In this document: positions 46,521 to 59,252 of the stretch, one piece after another
Numbering within the stretch: the first letter of the stretch is position 1
Layout: every line of letters begins with the position of its first letter
Assembly (NCBI GenBank): GCA_029706075.1
Contig: JAINUG010000052.1
Coordinates: 3,995,498 to 4,059,497, forward strand
Length of the DNA: 64,000 nucleotides
Direction of reading: 5' to 3'
DNA from: Aldrovandia affinis
Lineage: Eukaryota > Chordata > Actinopteri > Notacanthiformes > Halosauridae
Notes under the pieces: model-generated
Database searches by the model: none
Seen by the model: the letters and a program-made list of their open reading frames with translations, nothing else
Told to the model about the DNA's origin: nothing
Position numbers and translations under genes: made by a program

Positions 46521-46735
46521 ATACATAACAGAAAACATACAAGACAAGGCAGTATAACAGATTCCTCAAACATAGAAAACTAGAACGCAGAGCGCTCGTT
46601 AAGCGAATGAACTCCCCGAGCTGGATTTGGATATTCCTTTTATATACCTCTGACCAACCTTAAACAGTACCCCAGCTGTTGGTTATTTTGACAAAAGACT
46701 GTTGTTTGCCTGACGGGCCAGATTGCGGGTTTACA
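46407..46735 (-). mobile_element. LTR-like segment with TATA box
   Basis: On the minus strand it starts TGTAAACCC and ends GGTTGTAACA, so it has TG...CA ends. It contains TATATAAAAGG at 46646-46636. The hairpin tract would be the adjoining leader. Against this reading: no primer-binding site starting TGG follows the end, no flanking duplication is seen, and I find no second copy in the window. Pol II promoter activity is inferred only from the TATA motif. Confidence 0.3.
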
Positions 46736-46739
46736 AGGC

Positions 46740-47059
46740 TAGCGGAATGGTGAGTGCCCCCACTCTGAGGGAACGATTGCGTCAGGTGTTATATGACTGT
46801 CCCAATCTTCCTGTTGGTAGTCATAAAGCTATTGTCGGTGGCCAGAAATCGTGTTATTCCAGCCAACCGTGGGGAAATTGGTTCCCAGGATGTTACCAGA
46901 TCCCTGGCTTATCGGAGTGGGGGATATGGCATGTCCCAGGAAAACACAAACAATTTCTAACTTCTGAACAGTTGCAAAACCCTTAATGGACATGACATGA
47001 CGCAGGGGAAAAGATACAGTAATTCTGCTCACTAGAACCTATTACATATGTACAGTGTA
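46740..47059. other. non-coding sequence, no gene recognised
   Basis: Nothing is recognised. Confidence 0.35.
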
Positions 47060-47152
47060 TAATAATATACGCCATTTAGCAGACGCTTTTATCCAAAGCG
47101 ACTTACAGTAGTGCCTGTATACATTTTCAGTATATGTGGCCCCAGTGTATCA
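47060..47152 (-). repeat. 5'-truncated SINE with L2-type tail, reverse
   Basis: On the minus strand it reads GGGGCCACATATACTGAAAA, then GTCGCTTTGGATAAAAGCG and TCTGCTAAATGGCGTATATT. This aligns to the 3' part of the SINE at 30588-30745 from its B-box end onward. The tRNA-like promoter is missing. Confidence 0.85.
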
Positions 47153-47743
47153 CACATACAGTCCCAAAACCTGTGATGGGGGGGTTTCACTCCCAGGTCA
47201 ACCATTTGTTGGATGCAGGGAATGGACAGGGCAGGCTGCAATCATGTTTATGGTGGCAATTTCCCCGTCCCCCCTTTTAACCAATGATGGGTTCACCAGA
47301 TAACAGAACTCAGTGCAGGGAGGGAGAGGGGCTGGCTATTAAAATCATAGAGCCAGCTCTTTCCAACCCTACAGTAGTAACAGGTTTTCACCAATACCGA
47401 GAACAGTAAGTAAGCTAAAGGTAAACTAATGGTATAGTCAATTTATACTTACTGTATGGAGACTTCATTGTTAGGTAATTGCTCACAGTTGGAGGAATAC
47501 TTTCGAGACAAGCCAAACAATCTGCAAAATTGTGACTAGAAATGTTTTTAGTTCCTCCTTGAAAATATACAGTGCCATCAATGTATTGAAATACACAGTA
47601 AATGCAACAGTAAAGATACTTCTCTATTCAATATGGATTGGATGTTATACAAAAATAACAATCATACAATAGACTGCAATTATTTAAGAAAAACAATAAT
47701 TGCAGATAATAATAGTTTTACTGATAATGCATCTTAATTATTT
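47153..47743. other. non-coding sequence, no gene recognised
   Basis: AT-rich towards the 3' side. Nothing is recognised. Confidence 0.35.
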
Positions 47744-48090
47744 ATTCTTAAAAAAAAAAAAAATTGTTTCACTACTTCTAATTCAACTGTCCCTTGCCTC
47801 GTACTACAAGCTCACCGCTGGAACCCTGGGATTGGCAGTGACAAAGGCGCTGAACCTCCTCCTCTGAGACGGAATTCGCCAAGCTTTCAACCATAACTCT
47901 GATACACACAGAGCCACTTTTGCATGTGGCAAGCTCCTGCCGGCTTCCCTCCCTTCCCACAGCCAATTGCCGGTCCAAATGGGGCAACCGGCCAGAGCCG
48001 GGCTTGGCACAGTCGGGGATCAAACCCTGGCCGCAGTGGGCAACTTTCACACCAGGCGACTGCCTTTACCATTACGCCACCCAGGGGTCC
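47744..48090 (-). repeat. tRNA-headed SINE, head type A, reverse
   Basis: On the minus strand the head GGGTGGCGTAATGGTAAAGG leads to GGGTTTGATCCCC (B box), then a body containing GGCTCTGGCCGG. The plus-strand left side has a T/A-rich tail. A short duplication, TAATTATTT, flanks it at 47735-47743 and 48091-48099. The 3' body is partly divergent from the siblings. Confidence 0.75.
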
Positions 48091-48099
48091 TAATTATTT

Positions 48100-50506
48100 G
48101 TACCTAATAGCATAACTAGAGAGGCTATGACTTAACAGGTTAGCCGACGGATTCTGCACATTTGTGCTAAATCACTTGGGGGACTTACTATTCAAAGCTC
48201 TCCATAGGGCAGCCATACCAGAACCTTAACCTGCCAAAACCTCACATCACCTCTTCCTAAATCCCACACTTTTAGACTGGCTTCCCAAGAACAGCTTCCA
48301 TTTGCTGGCAGAAAGGATTGTACAGCCCTGTAAGGTAACATAAGAGTCAGAAAAGTAAAAATAGACAACAAAAACAAGGACAGAAAATCGCTTAAAGTAA
48401 GCTTGTGGAGGTATGCCATATTTACCATTCCACACAACTTGCATCCTTTTTGTGAGGCATTGCAACATTGAATGTTCCAAGAAATATAAATCAGAAACAC
48501 ACATATCACAGACATTATTTCAGTTTCTCACTGCCCTGCTGTGATACTGTAATTGGTTACTATTCATTGGCCTTCTGCATTGCTTATTGTTATTGCTAGA
48601 AACAATGATCTGTTTTTTATTTGTATGGCTATTGTTCTGATTTAATACAGATCATGTGCCCAGTAGCTCATAAAGGAATAGTTTACTTCACTTTCAAGCC
48701 AGTAGGGATTCTAGTTTCTTTTTTTCCTTTTTTTATTTCGTTGTTTTTCTTTCATGCGTGACTTCACAGAAGCTCCCGATTTAGCTTAAATTCACCACTC
48801 TTATTGGTAATAGTCAGTTGGATTTGTTGAAAATGCTGTTCAACATCCTAGTTACCACAGGCCATGGCTAACATTGGCACCAAATACTTTTTTCCCAAGC
48901 ATGTCAATAACACAACATTTAATCATTCATCATCACATTTGGCAGGGAGGGGGGTGTTCATTCGAGCAAACTGCATGTCATGGCTTTTTGCCATGATCCG
49001 CTCTGCCCAATAAGGTCACAAACCATAATATGTACACAATGTTTCATAGTATTTCTCGATCAGGCTCATTTATTTCTCACAGTGTGAATCTTTTTTGCAA
49101 TACTGTAAGTCATAATCCATTATTCATTATTGATGTGAGGAGTGTTCGTATTGTCTACGTTGCCTCCTTCTAAATATCTTCCAGGTTTCTGAAAAATTCT
49201 TGAAGTGAATGACGTTAGGAGTCCTCAAAGCATCTGTTTTTCCCCTTTATTTTAGAAAGGGATCGGCCCCTACCACGAAGCACAAATTTCTGATTGAAAC
49301 ATGTTCCTTATTTGTGGTTGTCAGCAATCACTTTTGGCAAGCGACAATAAAGAAGCAACAGGCTACATTCTGAATTACTGAAGGTTTCATTAAGTTTGAA
49401 AAGAAATGTACACATATACTCAGCACGCAAGGCTCAGAAGCTCGAGACGTTTGCTGGCACCGCAGACTGATTCGCAGTGATACAAATATTTATGCCTCAT
49501 TTTTGTCTGTTTCCTTTATCCAGTATGTAATTACACAGCCGTGCCGTTTGAAATCGTCAAAGTACACGACAATCAATCCTGTCCGTTTACCAAGGCTTTA
49601 ATTGCCTATTTTTTTCTGAATCTTTGTTTATACAGTTTTTCCCCCTTAAAATGATATGCAGACTGTTTACAATACATCTCAAACAACAGTTGACAGTACA
49701 CTATTTAGGTTTCACATGTCAAACCCGCCAGTAAATTCAACAAGATGTAAAATAAGATTTGCAAGTAAAATGATAACAAGCTCTTCACTCTGGTGTTTTG
49801 CTGCCCTTTTCCCAGCCTAGGTGGCAGGTGCTTTTACTTTTACCAATTATATAACGTCATGAGATTTTATTCAAAGCATACCAATTAATTCCTATTTTGT
49901 CTGCTTGTGATAATTACAGTTGTTTTTTTCCCCACCCTTGCAAACCATATGCCATTCACTCTGGAAATTGGTGTACTATGCAAGGAGAACAATGAATCAG
50001 AGGTGGAGAAAAGGAAATGAGAGAGAGAGCGAAAAAGCAACAATGATTATATTGTATTTACTGTGGTGAAGGGCTGTATGTAAAAGTATGGGGGGGAAAG
50101 TGAGGTCGAGGTTTTCAACTGTCTCTGTTTTTCATAAACAAATTTTCTTCAGTTGTGGCGACTGAAACAGCCGTACCCTCAGGTCAGGGAGTCAAATGAA
50201 AATCGTGAAATTCTTTCTTGTTGCAGGCCAGACAGTTTCCAGGGATTCATCAAGACCCAATGGAAGATGTTCACTGTAGACTCCTTGTTGTCATAACTAC
50301 CCCAAATGAATATGAAACATAGTAAATTTCATTTTTTAAATTATTTCAAGATTTGCTGATCTTTAAAAACACAGTTTGCACAATTCTCAGCAACAGTGCA
50401 TTATAAAAATAAAAACAATCCATTATATATTTTGTGAAAGAAGAAAAAGTCTGTTGGTCACAATTCAATCCTGGTATGAGGTTGTCAGGCTATTCTATGT
50501 ACAGGT
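48100..50506. other. unique non-coding sequence; candidate conserved elements
   Basis: No repeat is recognised. Around 49080-49620, AT-rich sequence with TAATTACA and CAATCA strings has the feel of a conserved enhancer; this is inference only. Confidence 0.3.
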
Positions 50507-50646
50507 ACAGGTAACTGCAAAAAAGAAGCACTTTACAACACCCCCCCCCCACACACACACACATCCCATTCTCCCAGCCCGGCCCAGGGCCGTTGGAATG
50601 TCCCCCTGGGTTACCAAAGTGTTGCCTTTATTTTGGCAGTTACCGG
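50507..50646. mobile_element. Tc1-derived MITE, 140 bp
   Basis: The left end CAGGTAACTGCAAAAAAGAA and right end TTTATTTTGGCAGTTACCGG are the Tc1 family termini. TA is present on both sides (50505-50506, 50647-50648). The interior is C-rich and unrelated to transposase. It is non-autonomous. Confidence 0.85.
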
Positions 50647-50684
50647 TATGTTCTTAACTTAACAGCGACAGGGAGTCGTTTGCA

Positions 50685-50735
50685 TTATAAATCACTCTGG
50701 GTACGAGCGTCTGCTAAATTAACGTAATGTAATGA
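50685..50735 (+). repeat. L2-type 3' tail fragment
   Basis: ATCACTCTGGGTACGAGCG followed by TCTGCTAAATTAACGTAATG. The loop reads GGGTA instead of GGATA. It ends in TAATG repeats. It is a severely 5'-truncated L2 or SINE insertion. Confidence 0.75.
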
Positions 50736-50739
50736 GTCA

Positions 50740-52158
50740 GGACACAATTGTTTTTGTCCCACCAGGGGTAGGGTGAGGATACTTGGGCAGGGTTTCTCAG
50801 GACACAGCTACATTGATTCCAACAATGTGTCAGGTACCAACAGGTTACCAGTTGTCGGGAGCAAGAGATATGGCTCTCCTTTGCCTTGCTAGCTCCACTG
50901 TTTTATTGTGCGACCAGTAGCTGGAAAAACTGGTCTCATGGTCAAATGCACAGGAGGGTGGTACGCACTTCTGCTGCAGTATTCCTTGCATGGGTGACAC
51001 AGTGGAAACTCATGAGACACAACTGCCGAGTCCAAATTGGGAAGGAAAAGACAATAATTATTATCATAGTTATAGTAATGGATACATGACCCATTTTTGG
51101 AGAGCTGGAGAGATTTTGATTTTGAAGTTGTAAAGCGGAAAACTGCTTCTTTGAGCATTGGCTTTTTACTAAGCAATGGCTTTGGACAAAACATCTGTGC
51201 TTATTTCCCTTGTGCTGAATAAAATGAATAAGTAATTGAATAGAATTTTTGAGTGAGAACATGTTTTGTTTTTTTACTAACAAATTAAATAGAGATCACA
51301 TGCACAGGCTGATTATTGTCCATGTGTTAACTTCCTCAAAGTTAGAGTGTTAACATTTCAAAGCTATATTCATGTGGATAATAAAGCTTTTCACTTTATT
51401 TATTTCATTGGACAGGACTGTGTCAATAAGATATATTGTGATTTTTTCACCAGATTTCAATGGCCACTGTTTCTTTCACACAGGAGATAATTAAGTGTAA
51501 TGCAGTTGTCCAGCTGATCAGTACAGACATAAATATCAGCTAGAGCACCAGTTCACTGGCCTTATGGGTAGAGTCTGCTCCAAAGACATATATTTTAAGT
51601 GGACTGGCAACTGTATCTCCAGAAGGAGCTCCATGAAAATGTGGAATCTGGGGTCCAAAGCAGCAATCGTTGAGAAAACTGCAAGCTTGTAAGACAAAGT
51701 CAGAGTCTAATAACCATGTTGAAAAGACATATTATGGGAACAAGCCCATACTCCTTGAGTTTTCTCAATAGAAAAGCACTCACTGCCTCTCTGCTTGGCA
51801 ATCACTCTTGGAAGAGATGAATTGTGGGTAATTGTTTAGTGACAGGGAGTGTCCACCACAGGAGTAAACAAAAACTTGGACCTTGTGATCCACCCAGGCT
51901 TGGACATGACTTCTGCTGTCGGGAAGAGTGAGGGGGGCTTATTCTCCAAAAATATGAGCATTTTTTATGTCTCACATAACAGCCACAATGTTTTGATAGT
52001 GCCACCTGTTAATATTATTACCATCCTTACCACAGTTTAGAGATCACAGGTTCAAGACCGGCCTTATGTTATCAGCCAACTACAACACGGAGTCTGCAGT
52101 GGGACTCAAACTGGCTTCTTCTCCAGAAAATTAGCTGAAGCCGTGACAGAAGCACTTT
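50740..52158. other. non-coding sequence, no gene recognised
   Basis: Nothing is recognised. Confidence 0.4.
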
Positions 52159-52174
52159 AAAAGTAAGTATGAGT

Positions 52175-52567
52175 GGGCCTCCCGGGTGGTGTAAAGGTAA
52201 AGGCATTTAAGCGGAATACAGGTTGCGCATTGCGACTGGGGTTCGATTCCCCAGCTGCGCCAGTCCGGCTCTGGCCGGGAGTGCCACTAGGGGGCAGAAA
52301 TTGGCTGTACGCCCGGGGGGGAGGGAAGCCGATAAGAGCTTCCTGCGTATAAGAGTGGCTCTATGTGTACCAGAGTTACAGTTAATGGCTTGGCGTGTTC
52401 CAGCTCCGAGGAGGTGGTACATCGCCTTTGTCACTGCCCGTCTCACGACTACGGCAGCGAGCTCACAATACAAGGGGGGATAGTTGACATGAAAAGAGGG
52501 TGCAATTGGCTACTAAATTGGGAGACAATGGGGAAAAATCTGAAACAAAAATCTTTAAAAAAGAATA
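52175..52567 (+). repeat. tRNA-headed SINE, head type A, with target-site duplication
   Basis: Head GGGCCTCCCGGGTGGTGTAA, A-box-like GTGTAAAGGTAAAGGC, good B box GGTTCGATTCC. Body GGCTCTGGCCGGGAGTGCC; tail GGCTACTAAATTGGGAGACA. It is flanked by AAAAGTAAGTATGAGT (52159-52174) and a one-mismatch copy (52568-52583). Confidence 0.9.
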
Positions 52568-52583
52568 AAAAGTGAGTATGAGT

Positions 52584-53945
52584 AAGGAGCAGCAACTGCT
52601 TACGGCAGCAGTTTTACTGTTTAGTGGTCATGATCCATAATGTAGTACACTGCAGCGTCCAAACACACTGGGTTCTGAGCATGCTCTGTCACAGTGAGGC
52701 CCAGACAGCTGCCAGTCGTACAGACACGTTCCCAAAAAAAGTGAGGAGTGTGGAAATGTGCCTGCACTCCATCACAGATTTGTGGAGGACACTTTATTGC
52801 GCCTCAGTTGTAAATGCAAGGAAACAGGAATCTTGTGCTTAAGCCAGAGCATTCTCTTTCCCCCTCACGTCCTTCTCACCAAGCTGGCTCTCTCACTTTG
52901 TTACTATCTCAGGCCTGGCTGTGTATAAAAGAAGAAGAGGCCGATTAAATCTGTTACGATCGTTTGAATCCCACCTCCCCTTTCTCCATTTCAGTTCCCT
53001 TGCACTACCCTCTAAGCCCTCTTCTGGGGCCTGATAGAGAACAAACACAGCCATGTTTGCTCTGTTAACACTATTGCTCACTGCCATCAACAACAAATTG
53101 CAAAAAAGAGAGAGAAAAATGTAGTCAAAAAAACAAATTTGACCTTAAAAGGCAATACTCTTGAACTAATATTTAGAATGCAGTTTTGCAATTCCTTGGT
53201 CAGCTCAAATACCAAATTGCAAGCAGGCCGCTTTAATTTTGTCTCCTTTCTTTCTCTAACATCTTTAATATCTGCCACTGTGAGCAGATGTTTGTAAAGT
53301 TTGTCAATAACCCCTCCCTCTCTCAAAACTCAGTGACCAAGTCCTTGAACAAGAAAATGCCAGCCTATATGTTGTCTTTTTGAAATAATCATGACCTGCC
53401 CAGGTGTTTTCATTGTTTGGGCTTGCTCACACTCACCCTTGATCAGTGCTCTCTGTTCTGATCTGTAAGAGAAAAAGATGTGATTGTTTTCTGCACACTA
53501 ACAAAATGCTGTAACACTTCCCTCGCTTCACTAAAATCTGAGTTCAGTGATCCATGCCAGTTTGCATCCATCCCTTTCAAATAACACGTCTGATGTCTGT
53601 TTTTATATGCAAGATATAAAATGTGGCATGCCATGCAGACAAGAATATATGGCAGGACAGGAGTGGTGATCAGCCAAGGTTGAAAGCAATGAACGACAAG
53701 GGAGGACTTGTGTAGCTAGCTAGCTAGAATTTTATATCAATTCCCAATGTCTTGGCTAGTAATCTAAACGCAAAGTGCCCAGTTAGCAGCTAGAAAGATA
53801 CCGGAACTATCTTCTTGTGGTAGATGTGTACATCCTTGGCTTTCACCCTTAAGTCAATCACCACCCCTGTCCTGCCATACATTCTATTATATCCTACACA
53901 TGACATATTGTGGTTTAAATCTTACATAATTTACTACCAGGTATA
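52584..53945. other. non-coding sequence, no gene recognised
   Basis: Nothing is recognised apart from a short GTAGCTAGCTAGCTAG run near 53712. Confidence 0.4.
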
Positions 53946-54155
53946 CAGGTAACCACCAAAATGAAGGAAACACTTGAGTAAATGAGGGATACAAAGTATA
54001 GTGAAAGCAGATACTTCCTCACAGGTAAGGCGTGATCAGGCAGTTTCATCAAGAACAGTCTGTCAAGAACTTCACAGAGAAGAGATACTATGGTCGGGTT
54101 GCAGCCCGATTAAGACATTTTATGTCAGTGATTCCTGTATTTGAGCAATTTCCTG
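53946..54155. mobile_element. Tc1-derived MITE, 210 bp
   Basis: The left end CAGGTAACCACCAAAATGAA and a degenerate right end (GAGCAATTTCCTG) are flanked by TA. Internal AACTTCACAGAGAAGAGATA matches the family's mid region at 7090. The transposase is deleted. Confidence 0.75.
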
Positions 54156-54689
54156 TATATTTCTGAAGTTACATTCAGAGCAAATTGCTGCTATAAATAT
54201 CATATACTTGCATATACTCTACAACAAAGCATACAATGATTTGATATAATGCAGTAATACAGTGACTCAATTTGAATTGAGTTGCTTTGAAAAGTGTGTG
54301 TTTGGGGGTGGGGGGGGTTACAATCAGACTCAATCAAAAAAGGAGTAAGTAGGATAGCTTCCCACTTAGGATTACTCCCACCAATCTCCTACGTACTGTT
54401 ACTTAATGCATTTTATATGCTGTTATCATGGCCGCAGCCATAGGTATGGCCAGTATGGCGAAAGCTATACCACTTTTCATGTAGGTATGGCATGGTCATA
54501 CCACTTTTAGTTGACAGGTAATACAGTCTTCTCATAGGATAACTAGTATGAAATGGTATGAAACAAATAGTGGAGTGTGCATGTGTACGCAGACAAGAGA
54601 GAGAGAGTGGGGTGGTGGGCGTGACTTGAGGATAGACAGACAGCCTACAGGCAGAACCATTCAAAAACATTCTAGCGCCAATTCAAGGC

Positions 54690-55720
54690 AGGCTACTCCA
54701 CAGAGACTGCTCTGCTCACGGTCACTGAGGCTCCACAACTGGCTAAGTCCCAATCACTCAGCTCCGTCCTCCTCCTCCTAGACCTGTCAGCTGCATTCGA
54801 CATCGTGGACCACCAGATCCTGCTCTCATCTCTCACCGAGATGGAAATCTCTGGATCTGCACTGACATTGTTCAAGTCATACCTAGCTGACCGGTCCTAC
54901 CAGGTGGCCTGGAGAGGTTCCCTCTCCTCTCCCCACACCCTCTCCACCGGAGTCCCACAGGGCTCAGTGCTAGGCCCCCTCCTATTCTCCCTGTACACCA
55001 AATTACTTGGTTCTGTCATCTCTGCTCATGGTTTTTCTTATCACTGTTATGCCGACAACACTCAACTCTTTCTCTCCTTCTCTCCTTCTGAGACCCAGGT
55101 CCTGTCACGGATCTCTGCATGCCTGGCAGACATCTCTGCCTGGATGTCCAACCACCACCTGAAGCTAAGCCCGGGGAAGACGGAGCTACTCTTCCTCCAG
55201 CGAAGGGCTCCCAGATGATTGATGCTTCAATCACTGTGGAAAGATCCATAGTGTCTCCGTTCCAGTCTGCCAGGAGTCTTGGAGTGGATGACCAGCTGTG
55301 GTTCTTGAGCCACATCGCAGCAATCACCCTTACCTGCCAATTTCCCTCCATAACATCCAATTTCCCCTCCACCCAAGAACCGGAGGATCCAGGCCCTGGT
55401 GATCTCACCCAAGAACCTACACAACTCCTGCTGGCAGGCCCGGCCTGTGCCATCAAGCCACTGGACTGGTCCAGAATTCCTTGCTGGCTGGTTCAACCAA
55501 CCCAAGTTGCCATCAAGCCACTGCTCTCTGGTCCAGAATGCTGCAAATTCAAATCACTAGTACTGGCTTATGCGGCTAGAGGAACTAACCTCCAGACACT
55601 CATCACATGTACACCCCAGCCAGACCTCTCCTCTCTGAAAACTGACTGGCATCCTCCAGGCGCCTGGCAGCTGTTCATCAAATTCAAATCTTCTCTGTCC
55701 TGGACAGTGATCAAGGCGCC
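54690..55720 (+). mobile_element. L2 LINE fragment, 3' half scrambled
   Basis: It aligns to the L2 copy at 14700-15800. Colinear up to about 55300, it then becomes a mosaic of short L2 blocks separated by deletions and duplications: GCCATCAAGCCACTG appears at two places and GGTCCAGAAT appears twice. The L2 3' stem-loop is missing. Confidence 0.8.
54805..55218 (+). pseudogene. L2 reverse transcriptase fragment with altered catalytic site
   Basis: The frame reads DHQILLSSLTEMEISG, STGVPQGSVLGP, then CYADNTQLF, where the YADD catalytic box has become YADN, so polymerase activity is not expected. The frame ends at 55218 in the thumb region. A longer 267-codon frame at 55119-55922 is in a different phase and is not RT. 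Confidence 0.85.
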
Positions 55721-56075
55721 TCATCCTCGAATGAGGAACTGGCTACAAGCCCCAACTGCAACAACACTCAGTGATGCACACCACAATCAACTTTCCTCGT
55801 ACCTGGGCAATGAGAATGAGATAGAGAGAGTCTTGTCTCCCTGTCGCGGCTCACAGCCTGCTGTCTCACCTCCGCTCCCCAGCGACTCACCATCGGTGGC
55901 ATGGACCCCAGTTCGCCTGTAGCTGGGTCCCGACCACCGGCATCGCCTTCGCCTGCAACTGGCCAGCCATTGCACTTCGTGTATAGCATGCTAGGAGGCT
56001 AACAGTAGCCTATGAAACTATAACATGTCCCAGGGGCCCTTGCAGCCAGCTAGGCGTACGATTGCTAGCTAGTTA

Positions 56076-56331
56076 TGTTCATAATGGTGTAAATGTTCTA
56101 ATGTGAGGAACCACATGTGATTGGAATGAAAGCCCCTTTTCCCCTGTTGCGAATGGTGTTTGGATGTGTATAAGTGACGACCGACTGCCATTGTGTGTGT
56201 ATGCGTTGAGAATGGCCCCCGTGTGTTTCTGATGCAGTACGTGTACTTCCCCTTTATTCTAATAAAGAAGTAGTACTGAAATGGAAAAGCAAAGTCTCTC
56301 GACTCTTGATTCCGTGGCGTCCACCGCTACA
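56076..56331 (+). mobile_element. LTR-like segment, possible solo LTR
   Basis: Sequence starting near TGTTCATAATGG and ending CCACCGCTACA contains a TATA-like TATAAG at 56169 and a poly(A) signal AATAAA at 56261-56266, in LTR order. No primer-binding site follows, so a solo LTR is the likely form. Flanking bases do not give a clear duplication and the 5' limit is uncertain. Confidence 0.3.
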
Positions 56332-59252
56332 GTATTTTCTAACATTGACCTGGATGGATTAACATTGATTACTCAGGTTAAGATCAATGTGCACAGTGGT
56401 TATTTTTGAACAGAACCCTTAACTCTTTGGTTTGTGAGTTGAATGACCTATGCTTATTCCACTGTAATGCTAAATCGATCACCTGCGTTTATGAAAAAAG
56501 GAGCAGAAGAGCCCCTGCATTCTATGTCTATGCATTTGAGGGGTCCTCTCAACTTCAAATGGCCACGCTGCCGTATATACCATCCACACAAAGTTATTTC
56601 CACAGCTGTCACCCTACACCTGAAAACACAGACCTCGTCCACATGTGTTACCCTGGATTTGGAAAGTGTGCTGATTTATGCTCGTAAGAACGAAGCGACA
56701 GGTTGAGCCAAAACACTAAAACGGGGCTGGAACAGAGGCGGGGTGCATATGGTGTTTGCGAAGGTGATTTCGGCAAACAAATTGACGGGAATAGTACCCT
56801 ATTACTCCAAATATCGAGTCCTCATTTTTTTATTTTCTCCACGTGAGTTATTCAGTAAGGTTTAAGGAATGATCAGCTGCCGTTTAGTGGAATCGTCAGT
56901 GTTTAGTTGCCTTTCCGAGGCTGCGAAACGACCCCTCTTTCATTTTCTCTTGAGTTTTGCCATGTCGTAGAGGGAGCTGGAAGGCATCCGTGTTCACTCC
57001 ATCAATCTCGCTCTCTCCGCAGGCCAAGAGCCCTACCCAAAATATGAGCCAGGGTCCCATAGAGATACGAAACTAAAGAAAATAACCCCGGCTCTCACCA
57101 GCAAGGTTAGATCAACACAGTAACTGCACAAGATAAACAAAGAGACAATAAAACAATTTTCCCAACTCAAAACCAAAAGCCGTTAGAAGGTAAAATATAG
57201 CATGATTGACTATAATATTTCTTCCGAAGAGTATGTTTTGTTTTAGGAAAAGATGAGAAAAACTGTTATTATTTCTGCATTAGAAAAGATTAACTAAGAT
57301 GAGATATTGAATTTAAATGTCTTGTTGACTACCGGTTACACTTAGCTGTGCCGCAGGGCCCTGGAGGAGCTAACTGCTCTGAACTGTCATAACTATGTTA
57401 AACACAATCCTTAGCATATTGTTTGAATAAAAATAATCCTCGCATTAGGGGTTTGATGTGAAATTCCAGTTAGATTAAAACAGTTAAAAATGTCTTAAAC
57501 AAACACACCTGCACATTACATTTGACATTGGAACTGATGAGGCCATAGAAAATAATATCTACAGGCTTTTCCGTACATGTTTTGTTCTGTGATTTTATTA
57601 ACATTTATGTCCAATTATATTCCATCATTTATTTTAGGAAGAAATTATAAAGCAGGGCAAAACACAATTAGGCCTATGCATATTTGAACATTATTTCCCA
57701 ACATTACTTCCAATTACATCTATTTATTATGCAAAGGAAACACGTGGGAGTATGCTAATCTATGTCAAGAAAGGGGTTTTCCGACTTTGCTCTGGTCGTA
57801 TTGCCATCCTCACTGATCAAATAAACACAGTTTCATGACAGTCAACGAAACATTTTTTTTTGCCTAAATCATAAAGACAGTAAATAAATAAATATGGCAA
57901 CTGGCACGTGTGCCAGACCTTGATAACTAAACCGCTGCTTATAAACGACTTACTTGAGTTGAAACATTAATAGCTCTGGGATGTATTTGTTTTGACTTAT
58001 TAAATTCAGTTGAAGACAGTGTGGTTTGAAAGTTTTGACAAAAAAAGAGAACAAGATAAATAACAATACGAAAAGAAAAAAGAACTACCCGAGGTCACGG
58101 ACGTTGTTCGCACGTCAGGGGAAAAACTGTGTCATCGTAGTGCTGGTGGAATTCTGCAAAGCATTATCCCACCCGACTGTGTGGATCTCCTCTTTCGTTC
58201 CGGCTCACATACTTAGGAGTTCGTACCAACTCAAACATCTTCAGGCTGGTCTAGCTTGTGCTAGAACCTGCACGGCTACAAGAGCCAGTAGTTGTCACGT
58301 CAGTTCAAATAACTCCTCTATAATAACATAAAGGAATTACATCATTGTGAATATCATATTTTTGTTGTTCTCTTACAATAAAAGCCTACATTCTCAAAAG
58401 AAAACTTGCCACAAGCGTATACTTAGCTTTTCCCTTTTTCTCCGACGCTGTATCCGTCGCCTCGTGGCGCTGCTGGCCACAGTCAGCACTGGCACGCTCT
58501 GGATTCAATACCGAACCGTGAGGCTCATCCACACACTAGAACAATACTTTAAAAATGTATTATGTATCCTATGTCTTAGGAAATTATTATCACCATCCCT
58601 GTCAATGAAATCAGTTTTTCATTCCATTTTCATATTGTTGCCATTTTAAATAATTTTATGGCATTATGTTGATGGTCTGAAATTGGCCCCTACTTTTTTC
58701 AATACATATCCATGAACATTGAAGCCTTATGTTTTTCTCAATTGAGTTATTCACCTGGTGCTTACAAAAAATCTTTATAAAAAACTATATTACAATTAAA
58801 CTGGTCAACAAAAAAGAAAACACTTATTTCCCCAAAGGCTACAATGTGCTGCATGAGTTTTGAGTTAAATGTGAAGACATTTTTATGTCTTCTACCAGAA
58901 ATATATGATGCCACCTTAGTCTTTCCAATACTGCCTCACTATTAAGACCAGAAACCTTGGAAGTGACCTTCATTTGATTATAACTCATATACACAAACAG
59001 ATTCTGCAGCTTGTCACCTGTGAAATAATTTGTCTGGACTTTTAGGACACGGGCATCTCCGACACGTTTAAGAATACTGGGGATTGATACTAATGCCCAA
59101 ATAAATTCAAATCCATATCACCAGACAGCTGTTTCAAGTCAAACAATGGCTCTTGGATCAAGTATCTATGGAGGATTTTGTTTTTACATTCCTGGTATTC
59201 ATTATGTCTATTCAGCATTTACAACTTTTCTATTTTTATATTTATACCATTA
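56332..59252. other. unique non-coding sequence
   Basis: No gene or clear repeat is recognised. The stretch near 58800-59120 could hide an old LINE fragment, but the translation is too broken to call. Confidence 0.35.

Noticed and set aside
55119-55922. 267-codon open frame
   Set aside because: It is out of phase with the reverse transcriptase and reads shuffled L2 sequence; no coherent domain.
58800-59120. Possible old LINE fragment (ARNLG-like peptide)
   Set aside because: Only a few residues resemble a reverse transcriptase C-terminus and the frame is broken; not enough to call.
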